64,000 nucleotides of DNA, taken from contig CAKSLQ010000012.1 in assembly GCA_934467415.1 (NCBI GenBank), positions 23,924 to 87,923 on the forward strand, read 5' to 3'. Source of the stretch: an uncultured Eubacteriales bacterium. GTDB taxonomy: Bacteria > Bacillota > Clostridia > Oscillospirales > CAG-272. Both the position numbers and the translations under genes were made by a program. Below are positions 59,555 through 64,000 of this stretch, in pieces. The notes beneath the pieces were generated by a model that did no database searches, had not been told where the DNA came from, and saw only the letters and a program-made list of their open reading frames with translations. Positions within the stretch are counted from its first letter, which is position 1; every line of letters begins with the position of its first letter.

Positions 59555-61618
59555 ATGATGGAACAACAGTTTCTGCCGGTGAACCGCGCCGAGATGGAGG
59601 CGCGGGGCTGGGGCGAGGTCGATTTCGTCTACGTCAACGGCGACGCCTATGTGGATCATCCGTCCTTCGGCGCGGCGATCATCACGCGCGTGCTCGAGGA
59701 CGCGGGCTTCCGCATCGGCTTTCTGGCGCAGCCGGACTTCCGCTCGGCGGAGGCGTTCCGCACGTTCGGGCGGCCGCGCCTCGGCTTCCTCGTCAGCGCG
59801 GGCAACATCGACTCCATGGTCGCGCATTACACCGCCGCGAAGAAGAAGCGCTCCTACGACTACTATTCTCCCGGCGGCAAGCCGGGACTGCGCCCCGACC
59901 GCGCCGCCATCGTTTATTCCAACCGCATCCGCGAGGCCTACGGCGATGTTCCGATCATCCTCGGCGGGCTGGAGGCGTCGCTGCGCCGCTTCGCGCACTA
60001 CGACTACTGGGACGACAGGGTGCGCCGCTCCCTGCTCGTGGACAGCCGCGCCGACATGATTACCTACGGCATGGGCGAGAAGATCCTCGTCGCCGTGGCC
60101 AAGCTGCTCGACCGCGGCGTGCCGATCCGCAAGATCCGCGACGTGCGCGGCACGGTCTTCCTCATCAAAAATGGCGAAAAAGTGCATTTCCCCGCGGTCG
60201 AAACCTATGACTACGATACGCTGAAGACCGACAAGCGCGCCTATGCCGACGCCTACGGCATCCAGTACCGCAACCAGGACGCCATCTACGGCAAGGCGAT
60301 CCTCGAGGACTACGGCGACAAGGTGCTGGTGCAGAACCCGCCCATGCCGCCACTCGAGCGCGAGGAGCTGGATCGGGTGTACGCGCTCCCCTATATGCGC
60401 ACCTGGCATCCCATGTACGCAAAGGACGGCGGCGTCCCCGCCATCGAGGAGGTGCGCTTCTCGATCACGCACAACCGCGGCTGCTTCGGCGGCTGCAACT
60501 TCTGCGCGCTCGCGTTCCACCAGGGGCGCACCGTGCGGTCGCGCAGCATCGAGTCGGTCGTCCGCGAGGCAAAGCTCATCACCGAAATGCCGGATTTCAA
60601 GGGCTACATCCACGACATCGGCGGCCCGACCGCCAATTTCCGCTACGGCGCGTGCAAAAAGCAGCTCACCGACGGCGTCTGCGCCGGGCGGAAATGCCTT
60701 GCGCCCACGCCCTGCAAGAACCTCGTCGCCGACCACAGCGAGTACATCGAGCTGCTCCGCGCGGTTGAGGCGCTGCCGAAGGTGAAAAAGGTGTTCATCC
60801 GCTCGGGCATCCGCTTCGACTACATGCTCTGCGACAAGAGCGACGCCTTCTTCCGCAAGCTGGTGAGCGATCACGTCAGCGGTCAGCTCAAGGTCGCGCC
60901 CGAGCACTGCGACGACCGTGTACTGCGCCTGATGGGCAAGCCGCCGTTCGAGGTGTATGAGACGTTCCGCAAGAAGTACTTCCGCCTGACGCATGAATGC
61001 GGGCTGGAGCAGTACCTCGTCCCCTATCTGATGAGCAGCCATCCCGGCTCCACGCTTGAGAGCGCAGTCAACCTCGCGCTCTGCCTCAAGCGCGACGGCT
61101 ACGCGCCCGAGCAGGTGCAGGACTATTACCCCACGCCGGGGACGCCCTCGACGGTCATGTATTACACGGGCATCAACCCGCTGGACGGCAAGGAGGTCTA
61201 CGTCGCGCGCGACTACCACGAAAAGCAGCTGCAGCGCGCGTTGCTCCAGTACAACCGCCCGCAGAACTACGATCTCGTGGTCGAGGCGCTGCAAAAATGC
61301 GGGCGCACCGACCTCATCGGAAACGGCCCGGACTGCCTCGTCCGTCCGCGCGGCAGCGCACCGCACGGCGGCGCGCGAGGAGGCGGCAAACCGAACCGCG
61401 GCGGCCGTCAGACCCGTCCCGCATCGGGCGGCCGGGCGCAGAATGCCCCCGCGGCAAAGCGCGAGGGTGCGAAGAAATCTGCCGGGCGCGGGCAAAATGC
61501 TTCCACGGCGAAACCCGCCGCGGGGCAGAACCGCCCGCACACCCCCGCTGCCCGCGGAAACGGCAGCGTCCCCGCAAATACCCGCGGCCGCACCTCCCGC
61601 ACACACAAGAAGAAGTAA
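59555..61618 (+). CDS. ygiQ: YgiQ-family radical SAM protein
   Basis: This 687-residue UPF0313/YgiQ protein has the N-terminal cobalamin-like domain (FVYVNGDAYVDHPSFGAAIITRVLEDAG; YDYYSPGGKPGLRPDRAAIVY). It has a radical SAM cluster motif CFGGCNFC near residue 312, and the family signature DIGGPTANFRYGACKKQ. The last ~80 residues are a basic Gly/Arg/Ala-rich tail. The reaction is unknown. The ATG has no ribosome site close by; a hairpin sits instead. Confidence 0.93.
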   Translation: MMEQQFLPVNRAEMEARGWGEVDFVYVNGDAYVDHPSFGAAIITRVLEDAGFRIGFLAQPDFRSAEAFRTFGRPRLGFLVSAGNIDSMVAHYTAAKKKRSYDYYSPGGKPGLRPDRAAIVYSNRIREAYGDVPIILGGLEASLRRFAHYDYWDDRVRRSLLVDSRADMITYGMGEKILVAVAKLLDRGVPIRKIRDVRGTVFLIKNGEKVHFPAVETYDYDTLKTDKRAYADAYGIQYRNQDAIYGKAILEDYGDKVLVQNPPMPPLEREELDRVYALPYMRTWHPMYAKDGGVPAIEEVRFSITHNRGCFGGCNFCALAFHQGRTVRSRSIESVVREAKLITEMPDFKGYIHDIGGPTANFRYGACKKQLTDGVCAGRKCLAPTPCKNLVADHSEYIELLRAVEALPKVKKVFIRSGIRFDYMLCDKSDAFFRKLVSDHVSGQLKVAPEHCDDRVLRLMGKPPFEVYETFRKKYFRLTHECGLEQYLVPYLMSSHPGSTLESAVNLALCLKRDGYAPEQVQDYYPTPGTPSTVMYYTGINPLDGKEVYVARDYHEKQLQRALLQYNRPQNYDLVVEALQKCGRTDLIGNGPDCLVRPRGSAPHGGARGGGKPNRGGRQTRPASGGRAQNAPAAKREGAKKSAGRGQNASTAKPAAGQNRPHTPAARGNGSVPANTRGRTSRTHKKK

Positions 61619-61700
61619 GGGCGCGCAGCTTTGCATGGAATTTGCGCAACCCCTGTAGGGAACGGCGCCCCCTGTTCAATGCAACCTGCGCGCTTCACAC

Positions 61701-61733
61701 AAAAAAGCGTCTCGCACAGCGAGACGCTTTTTT
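61701..61733. terminator. Bidirectional terminator between ygiQ and the methyltransferase
   Basis: AAAAAAGCGTCTCG-CACAG-CGAGACGCTTTTTT: a 14-bp stem with A and T runs on either side, serving both convergent genes. Confidence 0.9.
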
Positions 61734-61734
61734 C

Positions 61735-62865
61735 TCACCCCTCGGGGCGGTCAAACTTGAAATACTGGTAGAGAAAGCACGGGATCATGCCGTTGTAGAG
61801 CTTGCGCACCTTGTCGGCGCGGCGGCCGTACAGCCGCTCAAACCGCTCACTGGAGGTCAGAACATAGACCTGCCAGGGTTCGAGCGAGCGAAAATGCTGC
61901 CCCATGCGGGCGTAGAGCCGCTCCACCTCGTCGGCGCTGCCCATGCGCTCGCCGTAAGGCGGGTTGCAGACGATCGTGCCGCGCCGCCCGCCGGTGCGGA
62001 TGGTGCAGGCGTCGGCCACAAAGGTCTTCACCACGTCCGAGACGCCCGCGCGCGCCGCATTGCCGGCGGCGAGCTGCACCATCTCGGGGTCGATGTCCGA
62101 GGCGTAGGCCTCAAAGGCGGTCGGCCGGATCGCGGCCTTTGCCTCGGCGCGCGCCTCCGCCCAAAGCTCGGGCGGGGCGACGGCAAATTCCTCCGCGGCA
62201 AAGCGGCGGAACAGGCCGGGCGCCTGATTCTTCATAATCATGGCCGCCTCGATGGCGATCGTACCGCTCCCGCAGAAAGGGTCCCACAGAAGCACGTTTT
62301 CGCGCGGGCGGGAATTGAGCGCCAGCGCCGCCGCCAACGTCTCGCGCAGGGGTGCGGCCCCTGCGATGGCGCGGTAGCCGCGCTTGTGCAGCGGCACGCC
62401 CGAGGTGTCGATCATCAGCGTGGCGATATCCTTCAGGATGAAAAATTCGATCTGATACTTCGTCTTGGTCTCGGGAAACCAGCACATGCCGTACTCGTTG
62501 TCCAGCCGCTGGGCGACCGCCTTTTTGACGATGCTCTGGCAGTCGGGAATGGAGAACAGCTTGCTCTTCACCGCGTGTCCCTTGACCGGGAACGCGTCCT
62601 CGCGCCCGATGAAGCGCTCCCACGGCGTCGCCTTTGTCCCCTCAAACAGCTCGCCGAAGGTGCGCGCGCGGAAGCTCGCCATCTTGATATAAAGCCGCTC
62701 GGCGCAGCGCAGATTGATGTTGCAGCGGGCGATCGCCGCCTCGTCGCCGATAAAGCTGACTCTGCCGTCGATCGTCTCGGTGCGGCGATAGCCGAGGCGG
62801 TCGATCTCCTCGCCGAGGAAGTGTTCCAGCCCGAACAGGCAGGTTGCTACAAATTCGATAACCAT
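61735..62865 (-). CDS. THUMP-domain RNA guanine methyltransferase (RlmL/YpsC type)
   Basis: This 376-residue protein has an N-terminal ferredoxin-like/THUMP region (FVATCLFGLEHFLGEEIDRLGY; NLRCAERLYIKMASF) and a Rossmann methyltransferase with DPFCGSGTIAIEAAM and the catalytic NPPYGERM. It should methylate N2 of a guanosine in 23S rRNA. I start at MVIEFVATCLFGLEHF by family alignment; an ATG at 62913 would add 16 residues but abuts its GGAGG. It lies downstream of nrdR on the same strand. Confidence 0.92.
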   Translation of the reverse strand: MVIEFVATCLFGLEHFLGEEIDRLGYRRTETIDGRVSFIGDEAAIARCNINLRCAERLYIKMASFRARTFGELFEGTKATPWERFIGREDAFPVKGHAVKSKLFSIPDCQSIVKKAVAQRLDNEYGMCWFPETKTKYQIEFFILKDIATLMIDTSGVPLHKRGYRAIAGAAPLRETLAAALALNSRPRENVLLWDPFCGSGTIAIEAAMIMKNQAPGLFRRFAAEEFAVAPPELWAEARAEAKAAIRPTAFEAYASDIDPEMVQLAAGNAARAGVSDVVKTFVADACTIRTGGRRGTIVCNPPYGERMGSADEVERLYARMGQHFRSLEPWQVYVLTSSERFERLYGRRADKVRKLYNGMIPCFLYQYFKFDRPEG

Positions 62866-62939
62866 TGCTTTCGGCGCCGCTCCGGCTTTCCGTATCTGCC
62901 GGCGACGGCGCATCCTCCAAATTTACTTTTCGATCGGCG

Positions 62940-63386
62940 TTACGACTTCTTGTTCAGCCGTTTCAGCTCTTCCATAAAGGTCGCCACGTCCTTGAACTCG
63001 CGATACACCGAGGCGAAGCGGACATAGGAGACCGCGTCGATCGCCTTGAGCTTGTCCATGATGATCTCGCCGATCTCGGTGGTGGTGATCTCGGCGCGCA
63101 GCGAGTTTTGCAGCTCGGTCTCGATCTCCCGCGCCAGCGCGGCGGTGTCCACCGGGCGCTTCTGGCAGGCCTTGATGAGACCGCTCTCCAGTTTCATGCG
63201 GTCGAAAAACTCTTTCGAGCCGTCTTTCTTGATCACGACAAGCTGCACCGAGTCGATGACCTCGTAGGTCGTGAAGCGGCGGTGGCAGGACAGGCACTCA
63301 CGGCGGCGGCGGATGCTGTTGCTGTCGCTGACGGGGCGGGAATCAATGACCTTGCTTTCCGCAAAGCCGCAGTTGGGACATTTCAT
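62940..63386 (-). CDS. nrdR: Transcriptional repressor NrdR
   Basis: This 148-residue repressor of ribonucleotide reductase genes has a zinc ribbon (CPNCGFAESKVIDSRPV ... RRRRECLSCHRRFTTYE) followed by an ATP-cone that senses ATP/dATP. The start at 63386 is preceded by AGGAGAAA. Candidate NrdR boxes lie upstream of nrdD at the other end of this window and before nrdR itself, so it should repress both when dATP is high. Confidence 0.97.
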   Translation of the reverse strand: MKCPNCGFAESKVIDSRPVSDSNSIRRRRECLSCHRRFTTYEVIDSVQLVVIKKDGSKEFFDRMKLESGLIKACQKRPVDTAALAREIETELQNSLRAEITTTEIGEIIMDKLKAIDAVSYVRFASVYREFKDVATFMEELKRLNKKS

Positions 63387-63404
63387 GGAATTTCTCCTGT
63401 AAAA

Positions 63405-63454
63405 GCACAAGATATAGTGCTTTCATTATAGCATAGTGCCTATATTCTTGTAAA
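63405..63454 (-). promoter_or_regulatory. nrdR promoter with NrdR box
   Basis: On the minus strand, TTTACA (63454-63449) and TATAAT (63430-63425) have an 18-bp spacer. A site GCACAAGATATAGTGC (63405-63420), 13/16 to the NrdR consensus, lies just downstream, which suggests autorepression. A second box at 32 bp is not convincing. Confidence 0.65.
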
Positions 63455-63475
63455 TAGGAAATGCAAAAAAACCTG

Positions 63476-63504
63476 TTGACAAACGCGCCCGGCTGTGCTA
63501 TAAT
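63476..63504 (+). promoter_or_regulatory. Promoter of tRNA-Pro
   Basis: TTGACA (63476-63481) and TATAAT (63499-63504) with a 17-bp spacer: perfect consensus. Confidence 0.88.
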
Positions 63505-63529
63505 AATTAGGCTGAAAAGATATCAGCAT

Positions 63530-63606
63530 CGGGATGTAGCACAGCTTGGTAGTGCGCTTGGTTCGGGACCAAGAGGTCGGGTGTTCGAATCACCTCATTC
63601 CGACCA
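63530..63606 (+). tRNA. tRNA-Pro(CGG)
   Basis: The 77-nt cloverleaf has acceptor arms CGGGATG and CATTCCG, anticodon stem CTTGG/CCAAG with loop TTCGGGA giving CGG, a T-loop TTCGAAT, and an encoded CCA. A copy of its last 17 bases follows twice downstream. Confidence 0.95.
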
Positions 63607-63640
63607 AAAAAGAAGACGCCGTGCGCGTCTTCTTTTTTTG
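63607..63640 (+). terminator. tRNA-Pro terminator
   Basis: AAGAAGACGC-CGTGC-GCGTCTTCTT with flanking A and T runs. A second identical copy lies ~154 bp further on. Confidence 0.88.
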
Positions 63641-63913
63641 CGTTCGGGATGTTACGGTGATTCGAACCCAGATTGAAACGAGGAGCCAAACGCGATATGT
63701 GAGAGGACAATCTGTCGCCGCACGCGCCGTGCGGCCTGCGAACTCACCTCATTCCGACCAAAAAAGAAGACGCCGTGCGCGTCTTCTTTTTTGCGTTCGG
63801 GATGTTATGGTGATTCGAACCCAGATTGAAACGAGGAGGCAAACGCGATGTGTGTGCGGACAATCTGTCGCCGCACGCGCCGTGCGGCCTGCGAACTCAC
63901 CTCATTCCGACCA
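63607..63913 (+). repeat. Tandem repeat of about 154 bp carrying the tRNA-Pro 3' end
   Basis: Two nearly identical units (63607-63760 and 63761-63913) each end with TCACCTCATTCCGACCA, the 3' end of tRNA-Pro (also at 63590-63606). Each unit holds the terminator, then a partly inverted tRNA end (GGTGATTCGAACCC) and a GC-rich hairpin (CGCCGCACGCGCCGTGCGGC). Confidence 0.85.
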
Positions 63914-64000
63914 AAAAGCCCGCAAACCTTGGCTTAACAGTGATAAGGAACTAATTTACTTATCAACTGTTAGCTGACGGTTTCCGGGGTGCATACGGAC
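63914..64000. other. Sequence after the third tRNA-Pro 3' end
   Basis: The last 87 bases begin AAAAGCCCGCAAACCTTG, matching the phage side of attL at 13676. They then become A+T rich without an open frame. This may be the left edge of another mobile element, cut by the window end. Confidence 0.4.

Overview
The window looks like a chromosome segment of a high-G+C, Gram-positive anaerobe of the Clostridia, most likely near the Oscillospiraceae. The evidence is an anaerobic class III ribonucleotide reductase under NrdR boxes, a rimP-nusA-ylxR-ylxQ-infB operon of Firmicutes type, AGGAGG-type ribosome binding sites, and a polysaccharide pyruvyl transferase of the kind that modifies S-layer-anchoring wall polymers. 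The lineage is an inference; no rRNA gene is present. Short palindromic repeats are scattered between the host genes.

Left host arm (1-13600): a truncated ABC exporter, a marR regulator divergent from a MATE exporter, the nrdD-nrdG-dut operon for anaerobic dNTP supply, a cytoplasmic sialidase-like beta-propeller protein, a repeat cluster, an XRE regulator divergent from a SLOG-like protein, two tandem MATE paralogues and tRNA-Val(GAC).

Prophage (about 13658-50960, 37.3 kb): it sits in the 3' end of tRNA-Val and is bounded by a perfect 18-bp repeat. From the left it carries a tyrosine integrase, a membrane protein of unknown role, an ImmA-like metallopeptidase with a transmembrane segment, and a CI-like repressor facing a Cro-like regulator across a switch with four 19-bp operators. 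Then come small early genes, two methyltransferase genes, an HUH Rep-like protein, and a packaging/capsid module (terS, terL, portal, scaffold, decoration, capsid). Next are a collagen-like fibre, a three-domain lysin with a papain-like protease, a holin and a beta-rich tail protein. The late operon ends with a coiled-coil protein and a 3532-residue polyvalent protein that has two HExxH sites and a predicted nuclease domain. No tape measure, tail tube or sheath gene is visible, so I infer a short-tailed (podovirus-like) phage that ejects the giant protein. A Panacea-type toxin-antitoxin pair lies at the right end, in reverse orientation.

Right host arm (50961-64000): a fused GT4 glycosyltransferase/CsaB pyruvyl transferase, repeats, the rimP-nusA-rnpM-ylxQ-infB operon, a YgiQ-type radical SAM protein, a THUMP RNA methyltransferase, nrdR (the likely regulator of the nrdD operon at the other end of the window), and tRNA-Pro(CGG). 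The tRNA-Pro 3' end is repeated three times, which suggests a second integration hot spot.
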